The position numbers and the translations under genes are program-made. A stretch of 64,000 nt of DNA, taken from the NCBI GenBank assembly GCA_032622095.1, contig CP136067.1, positions 81,556,705 through 81,620,704 of the forward strand. The letters are read 5' to 3'. Within the stretch, counting starts at the first letter, position 1. Every line of letters begins with the position of its first letter. The notes under the pieces were generated by a model. It was given only the letters and a program-made list of their open reading frames with translations. It was not told where the DNA came from and searched no databases. Origin of the DNA: Siphonodentalium dalli. Its lineage: Eukaryota > Mollusca > Scaphopoda > Gadilida > Siphonodentaliidae. This document shows, piece after piece, positions 1 through 12,380 of this stretch.

Positions 1-134
1 TTATTAGAAACCATGAAATCGTAACCGTTATTACGGATAGTAAAATACGACAACGATTAGAAAGTACACACATGTTGGTGACGTAGTACCCTATCCGCAT
101 CCGTAATCGTAAACGTGAGTTTTGCGAAAGGTCT

Positions 135-398
135 CTATTATAACAAACCGCCAGGCTTCGTATACGAGAGGTCACCCAAATAACACCGAAATAACGAAGG
201 TGTTTGATCGAAGTATATGCATATTTGTACAGAAACGTTATCGCTGCGGTTTACTCTGATTATAACAATCCGTCAGGCTTCATACGAAATGCCAACCAAA
301 TAACACAGAAATAACGAAGGTTTATATAATTCTACTGTTAATGAGTAAAGTATGATCCGATACATATATTTGTACAGAAACGTATTCGTTGTTGTTTC
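135..398. repeat. Two-copy tandem duplication, about 122-145 bp unit
   Basis: Two imperfect copies lie head to tail (about 135-256 and 257-398). Both share the order ATTATAACAA, CAGGCTTC, CCAAATAACAC, AATAACGAAGG and ATTTGTACAGAAACG. The second copy carries about 23 extra bases between AATAACGAAGG and the TTTGTACAG block. No coding potential is seen. Confidence 0.75.
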
Positions 399-1305
399 TC
401 ATCCATGCATCACATATTCGGAGCAATATGCAGGTATTTTAAGTTGAAAACATATATAATCTTGAAGCAAAATAACAAGGAATATTTATATCTTTAGTTA
501 TCCCCCATATCATAAGGATGGATGCGGAAACTGTCTCAAATTCCAAACATTCAATAGAATATGAACACTGATATTTGAGAACTATTGCACATTATACTCT
601 TTAAAAACACTTCTTCAAACATCTCCGTTATTTCGTCTATAATCCTAGCCTCATCCTCGCGTGCCACGTGTTATTGCGATTTACTATCAACTGCTATCTA
701 ATCGTGAACCCCGATTGAGTATCTGTCGCTGTCCAATTGTGTGCGTGTTGGCTGCATTCGCTTCCTGGTCATTTTTTTTCCTCCATGAAACTTGGCACAG
801 ATATTTACCTGTGCACCAGCCATTATGAGATTGGTTGGGCTTATTTTAGTTGAGTTATAACGCCGTTTTTTACTTTGTGTATTTGTTTGTTATATAGTTA
901 CTGTTTTTCTTTGTCATTTCGATCTGCGATTTCAAGTTGCTGCCAAATTACGCATACATAGTTTGAGGACAGAAAGAGACATCTACTTTAATATGGCTAT
1001 ACCCTTTTTGTAGCTCATATGTGCCTTGCGGGGGTTATCATTAGTCCAATTTTGACATTCAGACATCTTGTTTTTCCCATGACACAGGGGTTTCCAGTAT
1101 ATAACTTTCCAAACGTTTTGTAACTTGTGCTATCCATCTATAGTATTGAAGTATGCCCATGCATACTGGAGTTGCAATGCAAATTTTAGGTATATGGAGT
1201 AAACGTTTTGAAGTCCAACAATCTGTTTTAACATCAACTCCACACCTGCTTACTATTGTGAGTTGGGAACACTGAGTCGGAGAACTGTCCTTATATTGCA
1301 TCCAA
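399..1305. other. AT-rich DNA, nothing recognised
   Basis: No open frame here resembles a protein I recognise, and I see no terminal repeats or RNA gene. The short minus-strand frame at 1059-1340 has no domain and no neighbouring gene structure. Confidence 0.5.
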
Positions 1306-1690
1306 ATAAAAGTCCCCCAAATCCAAAATGGCACCCACAATGGCGGACAGATTTAGAAAAATCACCGAAAATCCCTCATATTCACATCATTGGGCATTAT
1401 TGTCGAGAAATACTGTGGTGAAGTAATTACCTTACATCCCATGCAAGAAATGGTTTTCCAAATCTAAGATGGCGGCCAAAATGGCGACCGATATTTGAAA
1501 ACACGCCTACATTCAGGACTTTACTTTCTTACGATGGGCGTTATTGTTTCGCGAATTCTACCCACCATTACATGTTGATATGGAATATTGATATGAAGTA
1601 TTCATTTGAGTTTGGCAATTGATATTCAAGGTCAAGATGGCAGCTAAACTGGAGGCCAGACATTGAAAAGAAATCGATATTTTCACATAC
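1306..1690. repeat. Degenerate ATGGCGGC-type repeat units
   Basis: Three loosely spaced blocks (about 1322-1350, 1465-1495, 1635-1665) share the pattern AAxATGGCxxCxAAAxTGGCGxCCxA followed by an ATTTGAAAA-like stretch, about 150 bp apart. Similar blocks occur at about 5853-5875 and, inverted, at about 7207-7245 and 7375-7400. This looks like a diverged dispersed or tandem repeat. No gene is seen. Confidence 0.45.
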
Positions 1691-2380
1691 AAATTTCAAC
1701 TTTTGTCATAATATCGATATGTATGGACGAAACTATACACACACCATCTATTAGTTCAACTTAAAACGTATCAAAACGCATAACACTGCTTAATTTTCCG
1801 ATGTCTAGCTTAATTAAGATTTAAAATATTTGCTAAATATGGGATTTGTGCGTCATCTTGAACCAGAAAGGCCTATGGTCGATAAGTATACAAGCTTACA
1901 GAAGGTCATCTCTATGTATGTCTTACTCATACCCCATGGGGATAATGACATGTACACCTGGCGAACTTCACAGTTAACTAGTCACTTCTCAATAGATTGT
2001 TCTTCTCGCTCGAAGCTATTTTGAGGAAAATTGCAAAATCGTTTTATTCAAATAATTTGGGCGCAATCATGCCTTTCGCTTTTAACCAATTATTGCCGTT
2101 TTAATTTGTTCATTCTTTATTAAAACTATATGTATATGGATATAATAATACAGTGTGTCATTTGACATACACCAAACAACAGCAATACGATCCTTTGTGC
2201 TATTGTGTGGGAGGGGTATATCTCGTCTTGCTCACAACTTACATGTGCATACCTTGCATTCGTTCTATTGACATACCTATTCACAAAATATATGTTGCGA
2301 AGCTTAAAAAAAGGTTTTCTGTCGCGGGTCACCGTGATAAGTTAAAACTACCTCTATATTCATTGTGGATGATTGTGAAT
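1691..2380. other. AT-rich DNA, nothing recognised
   Basis: Only short, domain-free frames on both strands. No repeat termini seen. Confidence 0.45.
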
Positions 2381-2384
2381 TTAG

Positions 2385-2565
2385 AAGTTTTAGAAGTGGA
2401 TAGGATAGGATAGTTTATTTACAATACACACGAATGAATCATTCGGAATGATACAGTGGCAGTAATACATAATAAAGTAAAGCAGTGTATTGTCGGGGGT
2501 AGCCTAGCCCTATCGGGATGTCTTCCTGCTACCCCCTAAGTGTTCCTGCTACCCCCTAAGTGTTG
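2385..2565 (-). repeat. Possible 3' end of a non-LTR retroelement, with a 20-bp tandem duplication
   Basis: A short GGATA-rich tandem at about 2399-2413 is followed by TTTATTTACAA. Read on the minus strand, that looks like the AT-rich, microsatellite-terminated tail of a LINE. Within it, a 20-bp unit (TTCCTGCTACCCCCTAAGTG) is present twice in tandem at 2523-2562. No reverse transcriptase sequence adjoins, so the assignment is tentative. Confidence 0.3.
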
Positions 2566-2968
2566 ATGTCTACTGCAATAACAGACAATATCCGTTCTAG
2601 ACAGACGCATCTTGAAATATGGAAGAACTGATGAAGAAATATTGAGTACTGCTATACATTCTTTCATCTTTAAGTGTTATTTGATACCACCGTATACATT
2701 ACATTACGATTAGTTATTGTTCTGGTACTAATTGAATCGATATGGTTGTCAACAGAACCATTTAGCGTTGATCCTAATTGTTCACAATTTCTGTCCCACA
2801 TCCGACCTAATGGTTGCTTTCCAGATCCAGCACCTGCTCTTATAAAGCAGCAGACGTACTGTAATAGCGAATCATTAGTTCCGCATATTATAACCATTTT
2901 TCACAATTAGGTGATATTAATCAAATGTAACAGTAAACCACTACGCTCCGAGTTGTCTAATTCTTTTC
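2566..2968. other. AT-rich DNA, nothing recognised
   Basis: Overlapping short frames on both strands have no domain features. No repeat termini seen. Confidence 0.4.
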
Positions 2969-2972
2969 TTAA

Positions 2973-3219
2973 CCTTTCTATACTAAATGGAATCTCCATC
3001 AATCGTCGAAATATACATTGGAATGGTATATCATCCATTGTAAGGGGCGTTTAGGAAAAATGTGCAGCCGACAGAGAATACAAGTGCAGAAAGAATCAAA
3101 TTCTTTCGAGGGAAATGTTCAGATAATAAGTTCAACAAACCATCGTTTGTTGAACTTATTATGTATATATATATTTCACATAGGAACTACTCGCCAATGA
3201 GTGTTTAGTATAGAAACGG
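2973..3219. mobile_element. TTAA-flanked MITE (piggyBac-like ends)
   Basis: TTAA lies at 2969-2972 and 3220-3223. The ends are inverted: CCTTTCTATACTAAA on the left and TTTAGTATAGAAACGG on the right. An internal hairpin at about 3120-3160 is built on AATAAGTTCAACAAAC and its complement. The sequence just to the right (3224-3430) continues as a rough inverted copy of the right half, so this may be one arm of a larger palindrome. Related copies are at 10399-10604 and, right half only, 16739-16898. TTAA target duplications with CCC-type ends are known for piggyBac-derived MITEs; that family assignment is inference. Confidence 0.65.
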
Positions 3220-3223
3220 TTAA

Positions 3224-3430
3224 CTAACACTCATAGACGAGTAGTTCCCTATGCAAATGTCCAGATAGTAAGTTCAACAAACGGTCATAGAGTCCGTGTG
3301 TTGAACTTGATATCTGAGCATTACGCACCACTGAAAATGAATGTTTCTCCGCTTGTATCGTCATGTCATACATGTATGTATGTCGTCTGCTGATATGACA
3401 GAATCCATTCAGCAAAGGAATGGTTAAACA
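3224..3430. repeat. Inverted partial copy of the adjacent TTAA MITE
   Basis: The block from ACACTCATAGACGAGTAGTT onward is the approximate reverse complement of the right end of the preceding MITE. It has its own hairpin around AGTAAGTTCAACAAACGG (3268-3312) and ends near a GGTTAA at about 3421-3426. No coding potential is seen. Confidence 0.5.
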
Positions 3431-4239
3431 TCTACTGTCGAGCTAGAAAATTTGCGCAAATTTCATAAGATTAAATATTGATGCAGTTTACATATATGCC
3501 GCTTACATTCTATTAAACACTCATTGACCAGAAGTCCCCTCAGCAATTTAAAACAAAACAATTCCCACCAATTAATATTAATCATTCTGCACATGCATAT
3601 CTTTTCATCTGTCTGTCGCCTGCTGATTTATTTTGAACACCCCTCCAATGGAATAATATATAGACCATTGCAATATTAACTATTGTAACTGGCGGCATAG
3701 TCCATTTGGTACAGAAAGGGTTCAGAAACTGCTTTTGATTATGTCTCGTCCAATTCGATACCAAATTAGTCAAGATAGCCAATTTCAACTTTCCACCCAC
3801 AAGATAAATGAAGAATACTTGCAATCAGCATCACTTTTATAGTTTTACATTTTCAAATCTTTTTTATTTTTACAAGACACTTGAAGTTTTTAGTCTCAAT
3901 GTTGTTTCATAAGTTCGTCAAGGAAAATCCTAATTTATTTTAGTTATATGGTTTCTGAACTGTTTTATTTACAGCATTGTTGAAGGTCTCCGTCCTATAT
4001 TTACTTATTATTTTGATGAAAATAGATGATTCCAGATTTCACTGCTTTTTATTCTAAAAATGTCCATGCCGAGTTCTGCTACAAATGTCAAATATGAGCA
4101 CAAATGGTCTTTAGTAAGAAATTCCACGAAGCTGTAAATAGTGCGTGTATTGCCTCAGTTCAAATTTTTTTTAGAAATATATAACAAATCTCTCGGACTA
4201 CTCACCCTCCCGGCATACCTTACTGCAAATTGTTTACTA
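3431..4239. other. AT-rich DNA, nothing recognised
   Basis: No supported gene, RNA or terminal repeat. Confidence 0.45.
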
Positions 4240-4258
4240 CCCCCCCCCCCCCCCCCCC
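4240..4258. repeat. Poly-C run (19 nt)
   Basis: An uninterrupted C tract in AT-rich surroundings. Unlike 10982-12126, I could not pair it with a second G/C run and a flanking target duplication. Confidence 0.8.
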
Positions 4259-5845
4259 GAGATACGATTAAAAATAAAGAGTGTTCAACCTAATAATTTG
4301 AAGTCCAGAGTGTTTCCGTTTCTTGGTTATCAAATTCGATTTTCAGACTATATGTCTCCCATTTGAACAGACAGAAGTCGCGAGTCCACTTATGCAAGCC
4401 CCTTCCTTTCGCTTAGAAGTTTTCTAATTTGCTTCAAGTTTCCTGGTTGTTATAACATTTTAAAAAACGGCTTTTGAAAATAGGCTATAAATATTAATTG
4501 ATTAGAAATTTAGAAAAAATAATTATTATTATCGTGACACTGCAACCGCAACCCATTTGCCAGTCTGAAATTTCCAAAAACTTGTTATTCGATCAAGCGT
4601 GGCATTTCTAATTGTTGACTATGTTCACCATCATAACGATGAGGTACGCCAACCACCTCGCTGTCATGTCACCAACAATTCAGCAGAATGTTGTCATCGA
4701 CACAGGTCCAATAATAATGCAATATGGAGTATATATAATTATACCATATATAACATTGTATAACATTATATAACAGACAACGCATAAATACTTGTGTTGT
4801 GATGATGCGCGTGATGGAAACGCAAATGTATTCCTTCTGTATATTATGTATATAATTGTATTCTTTGTTTTGCCTGTTTCATGTTAATTTATGACTTAGC
4901 AATAAAAACTATACATAATTTCATACCTGGTTTCTTCTTGACACTGCCTCATGTGAACTCTTCCTGTCTCCAGATTCTCAATATTGCGAGTCCACGTTGG
5001 ACATTTACTGTCATTATGCTGATAAATAGTGTCCAGAAACGGAAGCGGTATACCACTTCGATTCAAGTGTGTCTGCAGTGTCCCATATTGTTTCTAACCG
5101 TAATATACTGATGGGCGTACACTGTCCTCCTAAAGAAAAGAACGATTTTATCAAGAACACACACACGCCCTTCGATAAGCTATTGTTGGGTTAGGATCTG
5201 GTTGTCAAAGGAATTTAAGAACTCGTATATTAAAACAAAACGGGAATGTAAACTCTGACTGTGTTATAAAGAAAAAACAAAGTAACGGGCGATCCTACGT
5301 GCACCACTTGTAAAATAACCACTGATTGAGGTATTGTATGGAGTTTTAATTTTTGGAGGTGATTTACGCAACCGCCAACTGAATGACAGTGTCAGTTTTA
5401 TGCGTCAATGCAAAACGTTCGCATGATACTATAGATCGGTATATAGATATGGCACACCCTGACAAATATTTAAAAATAAACTTACTTTACCGGCCGTTTG
5501 CATTGGACCAGTGTGGGATGAAAGTGATACCAATCAAAAGTGAACGTTTGTGGTTCGGCCATACGCGGCACTGATATAGGCCTTATATAGCAATATAGTG
5601 TAATAGTGCATGAATTTGAACATCGATGTGACCATCATGACAAGTTAAAATGCTAAAACTGACAAGAAATGAGTGCCACAAACATGTGATTTATAAAGAA
5701 TATTGTCCCCCTTCGCAATATATATGAATTCAATCACGCTAATCAGCCTACATATATATGCAAGTGTTACTTTACTCCACCATATACATCAACTGATGTA
5801 TGTACTTGTGGACCTATGTACATGTTAGCTCAACGATTGATAAAA
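4259..5845. other. AT-rich DNA, nothing recognised
   Basis: Contains TATA-rich patches (about 4725-4775 and 4840-4860) and short frames with no recognisable domain. Nothing else is supportable. Confidence 0.45.
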
Positions 5846-6028
5846 GTTCAAAGATGGCCACCAAGCTGGCGGCTTAAAATCGCGAAATTCTCAGTTTTGA
5901 CCAAATTGCCTCAAACGAACCTCAGTATAAGGAATATGACATTAATTTATTAACATAGAACATATTTAACACACTAATTCTTTAGTCCAAAAATAAATAG
6001 AGTCATTCTGACCAGTGAGAGAGAATTT

Positions 6029-6466
6029 ATGAAGCAAAAGAATGACGATGCAATAGAACCAAACACGTCTATAGATAGTACGCCAGAGTCTGAGGTATCG
6101 ACGGTTGCATTACAATGGAAGCTGAGGTATCACTGTGATCCGATTCTTTTTACTAAACTAGTGTTACTTAAACGACAAAGAGCTTATTTAATACATAAAG
6201 AAAAGTACCATGACATGTATGCTGATTCGGCTATTCAAATATACATGTACGTGTATATTAACTTGTACGACTCTAAGTTGGGTAGGGACACTATTTGGGA
6301 TCATGCCATCAAAAAGTTTCCGTGTTGTTATCCCATAATTGACAATATACATATAATCTCCCTGCTCTGTTTATTCGCAAACGTCATGATAAATTCGGTC
6401 TTTAGAAGTGCCAAAACACTGCATATGATAGACAGATATAATTTGATACTCCAAAGATTTTTATGA
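6029..6466 (+). other. 145-codon open frame, not recognised
   Basis: This is the longest frame in the first 10 kb. The predicted 145-residue protein has a charged N-terminal third (start MKQKNDDAIEP), a tyrosine- and isoleucine-rich middle and a weakly hydrophobic patch near residues 105-120. I recognise no domain, signal peptide or catalytic motif, and no splice sites or polyadenylation signal argue for a gene. In AT-rich DNA a frame of this length can arise by chance. It could also be a decayed transposon or viral fragment. I do not claim it is a gene. Confidence 0.15.
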
Positions 6467-6469
6467 AAA

Positions 6470-7962
6470 CAATGAGTGGCTTTGGTGTTACTTACACATG
6501 CGATTCACTCTTGTGCTTCAATGGCAGCTCTCTTCGCACCAAATAATAGCGATATGGGTATGATTTATAGATATTCTGAGCTTATGATTCGATTCGTAGC
6601 CGAAAACTTCGATGCCGATATACCATCTCAAACTTTAAACTGAGCACCCATTTGCTGGAGGGGGGCTTGATGAGTCAATTTTGGCAATAGAGCAATAGTT
6701 TTGTTACCAAGATACCGAGATTTATCAACGTTACAGTGGCCCATGTTATGTAGATTTGGGAGGCGAAGAAGTTTAAGAGACCTGCCAGTCGGACACTCAG
6801 CCGGAAATAGTTTCACACACGTATACGCATTTCACCGGCTGACCCAGAAACTATAGCAACTGGCATTGGGAAGCACAACATCTCACTCGGTTGGTAGAGC
6901 TAGAGAATTTAGTCAAGGAAAAAATTGTTGCCGTAAATGATGAAATGATGATCGAGTTCGATATATGTCGATGTAATCGACAGAAATGTCATGAAATTAT
7001 GTGACTCTCGGGTGTTTGGGTAGAATCCAAATTTACTCCAGTTAGCCGCTTGTGGGATGTTGATATCAATGACATAGTAAATATCACCTTAGATTTCCTC
7101 AGTTCATATTGTCACGTATATATAATTAGACAAACGTGTTAATAATTAAATGTAGCATCACATTCCATAAACTGATAGTCATTTATGGGAATTATGAAAA
7201 CTAAACTTTTCGCGTGCTTAAGCTGTCATCTTGGTAGCCATCTTTGAAACCATAATCAATTATTAAGCTAACAGATATTTAGTTTGTTTCAGAAAATATA
7301 ACCATAGTCTGTTCTCTGTTTTACGTATTTTGCCAACTCCGTGGTGGTACAAGCCCTTGTCAAGTGACCATTTAGGCCATTTTGACTGCCATCTTTGTAT
7401 TGCCCTGATTTCTAAAATTCCCAAGACTGATAGCGGATCAGCCGGTGGATTCTTCAGAAGTGGACTCTAGACCACCGAGAAAAAACTGCATGTATACGCT
7501 AAAATATGCATTGGTGGGTTGGCGGTCGGACTATTTTGGTTTGGTCCATATATATATCATCATTAATTTGGGGTGTTGGGTTTTCTGATGTAGCATAACA
7601 GATGTCATTATGTTTTTATAATATATTTTTCAATTTAAATTGTAATATTCTTCAACCAAGTCATATTGTCTAAGTGCTGCTCCATGAGTTTGAACGACTC
7701 ACATGGGCGTATATTGTGCCTTTAAAGATATAGCATGTATATACTCAGTTCAGTGAATAACTCTGATAATTGAGTACCCACGCACTTTGCCCATTTAAAT
7801 AATGTACAATTCAATTGGTGTTATCGTAAATTCCAGCCACGCCTGTCGTATAATTTCCGAAACGAAAACACCCATTGCAGACAAGTATAATTATGATACT
7901 CAGTTCGGGACGAACGTTTGCCAATAAACAAACGGCAATAATTCATCCATGGTGAGTCACTG
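6470..7962. other. AT-rich DNA, with inverted ATGGC-type repeat fragments
   Basis: Two fragments of the repeat seen at 1306-1690 occur inverted (about 7207-7245 and 7375-7400, around GCCATCTTTG). Otherwise nothing is recognised. Confidence 0.4.
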
Positions 7963-8490
7963 TATATAATTTATTAGATCATGTCATGAATCTCTACTCT
8001 GGCTATATAATGCCCATAGAGATCATATTCCACTAGTACAAAACCTGGGAACCTTTTTGAAGTTTTGACAGGGAAACTTATAAAGTAAAATAAATAACTC
8101 GGGGAATATATTTCTTAGTTATTATCTGTTCCTTAATAATATACTTCACTGCAGGTTAAAGTCCCAACTCGAAATTGAATTTTTTTTCTTTTACTTTTGT
8201 GAGCCGATATCACAATAAACACAATAAACCAGGAGAAATTCCATAATTGTACAAAAGCAAAATCGCTCACAAAGTCACTTAAATCGTAAAATTTCGAGTT
8301 GGGACCTTCACCGACAGTAAAGTCCTAACAAACAGATTATAACAAAGAAATATATTCCCCGCGTTATTTGTTTGGACTTGGTTCCCTGTCAAAACTTCAA
8401 AATGTTCCAAGGTTTTGTACAGGTGGAATATGATATCTATACGTGCGTAGCTAAGAGTAGAGATTCAGGGCATGATCTAATAATTTATAC
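7963..8490. mobile_element. Large imperfect palindrome (inverted-repeat MITE), about 530 bp
   Basis: The left half (from AATTTATTAGATCATG) is repeated inverted in the right half, ending CATGATCTAATAATTTAT. Matching landmarks on both arms are AATCTCTACTC, CATATTCCAC, TTGAAGTTTTGACAGGGAA, GGGGAATATATTTCTT and TCCCAACTCGAAATT, read inwards. Arms are about 230 bp with a spacer of about 70 bp. No ORF. The boundary is approximate and no clear target duplication was found. Confidence 0.75.
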
Positions 8491-8649
8491 GCACAAATGA
8501 AGGTGTGTGGAGCCAGTTTGGGTCTAAAAAATTATAAAAATAACCACTTTATTCTGCATGTAATTCCATTCGTTCACACCAGCAGAGTGTTCCACATTAA
8601 AGATGCATAATCCGAATTAACGCTCGCAAATTACTATTTCCTTGGCTTC

Positions 8650-8662
8650 GGGGGGGGGGGGG
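8650..8662. repeat. Poly-G run (13 nt)
   Basis: A homopolymer in AT-rich DNA. No partner run or target duplication could be paired with it. Confidence 0.75.
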
Positions 8663-8954
8663 TATTTGATTCGAGTCGATGGACCCATGCATCCATCAAA
8701 GCTCAGAGTGATCAGATATCGATATTTGAAATCTATTATTTTTCACCACCGATAATTTTAAATGACCCAGTAAACAGTCGACGAGAAGAGGGTCTCGGGC
8801 CAAATTGCGGATGAAGATGGATAACTCTAAAATCAAGCGGCTTTTTTTTGGTCAGATATTTGACAAACCGGCAAAATTTCGTTGAACAAAATGTTGATAA
8901 GTAACAGGTTTTGGAAAAATTTATATATACTATCGTGGACTGTGGTTAGAATTA

Positions 8955-9215
8955 TTCGGCTGGGACGTTTCGGCCGGGATACATATAAATACATACTGAA
9001 TTACGCAACGAAAATGTCATCAAAAGTCACATTTCATAACAAAATTCCCTCATAACAACTCATAAATGCACGAAATATTCAAAGAAAATATCATCAAAAG
9101 TCAGAAAAAGTTGAGACGATTCGGCTCAATAAGTGAGACGTTTCGGCCTAAAACTGAACCGAAACGTCCCGGCCGAAACGTCCCAGCCGAAACGCCTCTG
9201 GACCGAAACGACACT
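8955..9215. repeat. Repeats of a CCGAAACGTCCC-type motif
   Basis: At 9150-9215 the motif CCGAAACGTCCCGGCCGAAA and close variants recur about every 16-22 bp. An inverted version (GGGACGTTTCGGCCGGGA) lies at about 8963-8980, so the two blocks can pair over about 200 bp. The short frames here are by-products of the repeat. Confidence 0.6.
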
Positions 9216-9364
9216 GACCCCAATTTTTGGGCAATTACTCGATTCTGATAACTGAAGCGGCATTTCCAAAAAAATTGCTGTTGTTGGAATCTGATGATAT
9301 GGGGACCATCGAATCCGATTGAGTAGCTTTAAGTTTTCCACTTTAATATATAATATATAACAGT

Positions 9365-9435
9365 TTCGGATTCACGGACTCAGTCTGATTGTTCATTGCT
9401 TCAAATGTGCTTAGGTTTCAATAAGTTTGTAGAAT
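9365..9435 (-). repeat. 3' fragment of a SINE-like repeat
   Basis: CACGGACTCAGTxTGA followed by CATTGCTTCAxATGTGCTTA matches the 3' part of the copy at 47815-48085 in the same orientation. Only the tail is present and no promoter box is visible. Confidence 0.5.
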
Positions 9436-10394
9436 CACCATAGTTTATGTATACACACTAGAAACTCGGTATGTGGTGTTTTTGCGCCGTCAATTTTATT
9501 GGCGCCGCTATATTTGAAATAGAGCAGAAGGCGTTGTACAATTATAGATCAATACCAGCCTTGCACGTTTATTACTTAGTCGGTGAAAAATTTGTCAATA
9601 TTTAACCCACATGGAATGTTTGTCATTGTAGATAACCACTGACATCTAATAAATTCATTCTTGAATGGCGATCCTCGTTACAATATTCTTATCGGTTATT
9701 GTTGAGTTGATACTAAGGTCAATCCCAATAACTTTGTTCATTGGTATAGAGTATAACAGAAAACAGTATAATTCATGAACCGTAACTCTAAAATGCACGA
9801 TAATAATACAAAGAGACGGAATAATTTATTATCTATTATATCTAAACTGCCCCTGTACTATAAAAATTATATACGTGTAAATTACGAGACCGAAATAAAT
9901 GATTAACGGTGATTTATAACCATAATACGCCCATTCTGAAGTAGAGTCTGGGAATGCAGTGGTGCTGAGATACCTGGACGTTGACAGGAAGACGACCATG
10001 CAACATGACCTTAGCTTTGTCCGGATAATATAGATGTATTATACATATATTTATGTATTTTTTCTACCTATACATGTACTGTATTATCCAATAAAATTTA
10101 TATCTTTGCAGATAAAATATTACTGATATGAAGCCCACCAGAAGATACTACTCGCAATGTTACTGTCTTGTAAATTACACATGTAACAGTTTTACTTAGA
10201 GAGGCTCCGCTTGTAACTTGAGGCTTGTAACTTGTGAGTATTTAACTGCCATTTTCGGTTGATGTCTAATCATATATTGCAAATATCTTTTCGCGTTATC
10301 TCGTATTTTTGACGCCATGATATGCTGATAATTACCTTATATACAAGATACAAGACGCAGGCTACAATGGGAACCACATCTAAGTAATCTTGAC
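9436..10394. other. AT-rich DNA, nothing recognised
   Basis: No supported features. Confidence 0.4.
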
Positions 10395-10398
10395 TTAG

Positions 10399-10604
10399 CC
10401 CTTTCTATACTAAATGGATTCTCCCATTCAGATATAAAAGTCTATCTTGGAATGATCTATTATTCATTTGAAGGAGTGTTAAGGTGATAAAAGCAGACGA
10501 CAGGTAAATAAAAGTGCAGAAATGATCATATTTATTGAGGGAAATGTTTAGATACATACATGTAATAATTTGAACTACTCTACGATGCTTTTGTATAGAA
10601 ATGG
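10399..10604. mobile_element. TTAA-type MITE, second copy
   Basis: Left end CCCTTTCTATACTAAATGG, preceded by TTAG where the family has TTAA. Right end TGTATAGAAATGG, followed by TTAA (10605-10608). The middle shares GTGCAGAAA and GAGGGAAATGTT blocks with 2973-3219, but the internal hairpin is eroded. Confidence 0.55.
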
Positions 10605-10608
10605 TTAA

Positions 10609-10974
10609 TTTATTATAAATAATACCTATCTATGGAATTTGTCACGTTCTGGTTATCATTGGACAACTTTCGCATAATGAACTACTCATAATTACAAATA
10701 TGGTGCCACGTCAATACAACCGATATATCAGTTGTCGTTTTACCATATCCGTAGTTACGATTTTCGGTTTCGTGAAGGCACTGAGCACGGACACGCGAGA
10801 TCTGAGTGAAATTATCGAGCCAACCACTAACTATGACCTGATAACAACACAACTAAGTACAGAATAATCACGGCAAGCAAAACAATATCACCTTACTGTG
10901 AGCGGCAAGTAGTTTGAACGGCACTATTTTCTCACTAAGGGACTTGCAGTCGTCAATTCTGCGAAAAAGTTATC
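10609..10974. other. Unannotated DNA
   Basis: Nothing recognised. Confidence 0.4.
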
Positions 10975-10981
10975 GGACCGT

Positions 10982-12126
10982 TGGGGGGGGGGGGGGTCGT
11001 GAGAAAATTTACACATACAGGCCCCAAAAAAAAAATTACAGCCCTTTTGCTACCCACCCACCCTTTTTGTGCAAAAAAAAAAAAAAATTCCGCCTGATTT
11101 TTTTCGACCCACCCCCTAAAATAACAAAAATCATTTTAAATCTATTCAAGACCAAATCAAACAGAATCAAAGGTAAGTTTTAAATTGGTCCGTTTCTGGC
11201 AGATTCCAAGTGTTCAAACAATTGAAAAACTATCAACGGTTATGATGTTGTTTTCGACATTGAAAAATACATTTTGAAATAAAAAGTGTTTTATTCTACA
11301 GTATGCACAGATATTGTGAGGTAATATTTATAGTGCCAATAAGCCAACATTGTGTTTAATTTTTACATAAATAGTCCAGTTACTAATTAATGACTTCTTC
11401 GCTGTTGTTCCATAAAAGGTGCCACGTACCAACCATCATATCAGAACACCTTATAGCCATACCCCCAATGACAGTTATATAGTATATAAGTATCACTCTT
11501 TGGAGCCAAATAAACAGGCTGGCATGTTTATTTTTTAATTTGAGGTATTTTGTTAGCCAGCACTCTGCTGCACTAGTATTATTTGGTCATTATACATGCC
11601 AGAGTGAAAATGCCAGCACTATCAGGCACTATTCAATATTAATTTGAGGTGAAATGCAAACCAGCACTCCTATTCAGTCATCACTTTTATTTGGCACCAG
11701 AGAGTGCTTTATCTTATACCTACATATGTTCTTAAGTGTTGGTTAAGGTCATAATCTATGTTAGAACACATTTATTAGTGAAAACAACTTAAAACAATTT
11801 CCATAATGTGGGTTGAAAAAAATTTGCACAAACAATTTTTTTCATGCCTCTCAGATGCACCCACCCCGCCCGGTATAGGTATGTTTTTGGAAGACCTCCC
11901 CTATATTACTTATATCTTATACCTACCCTGTTCCTAAGTGTCTGTAAAGGCCATAACCTGCCTCAGAACACAATTATTAATGAATATATTTGAAAACAAC
12001 TTAAAACAAGGGCAAAAATGTGAATAGAAATTTTTTTGCACAAACTCATTTTTTCGGGCCTCTTCGGACCCACCCACCCCGGCCCTGTATGATAAAACTT
12101 TTGTGCGACCCCCCCCCCCCCCCCCG
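10982..12126. mobile_element. Poly-G-ended transposon with 7-bp target duplication
   Basis: Both ends are inverted and begin with a long G run followed by TCG (left 10983 onward; right C run ending in CG at 12126), then CATACAGG and GGGTGGGTGGGT/ACCCACCCACCC blocks. GGACCGT flanks both sides (10975-10981 and 12127-12133), a clean 7-bp target duplication. The 1145-bp body holds an internal duplication (about 11713-11885 against 11928-12090) and no convincing ORF; the 89-residue frame at the left end is lysine-rich low complexity. A second member with the same architecture and duplication length lies at 26352-26889. The superfamily is not assignable from the ends. Confidence 0.75.
11713..12090. 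repeat. Internal tandem duplication in the poly-G element, about 215-bp period
   Basis: TCTTATACCTAC, GTTAGAACACA/CTCAGAACACA, GAAAACAACTTAAAACAA, TTTTTTGCACAAAC and CCCACCCACCCCG-type landmarks appear twice in the same order. Confidence 0.65.
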
Positions 12127-12133
12127 GGACCGT

Positions 12134-12380
12134 CTGAAAAATTTACGACTACTATTAGCCATTCGTAATTCTTATTATTAAAATTGCAGAGGGGTGGACC
12201 GATCGTATGTAGCGAGCATTTAAAAAAAAATTGGAATGCTGATATCCCGCGAACAGAGTCGGGACAATTCCAAAATGATAACGCTCATCGCGTTACTTGA
12301 ACGTCTTTCACTTTCTCTTACATCCTATAATTCATATACTCGCTGCAAGCTATTGGTCCATATATGGCCTTTATATTGAC
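12134..12380. other. Unannotated DNA
   Basis: Nothing recognised. Confidence 0.35.
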
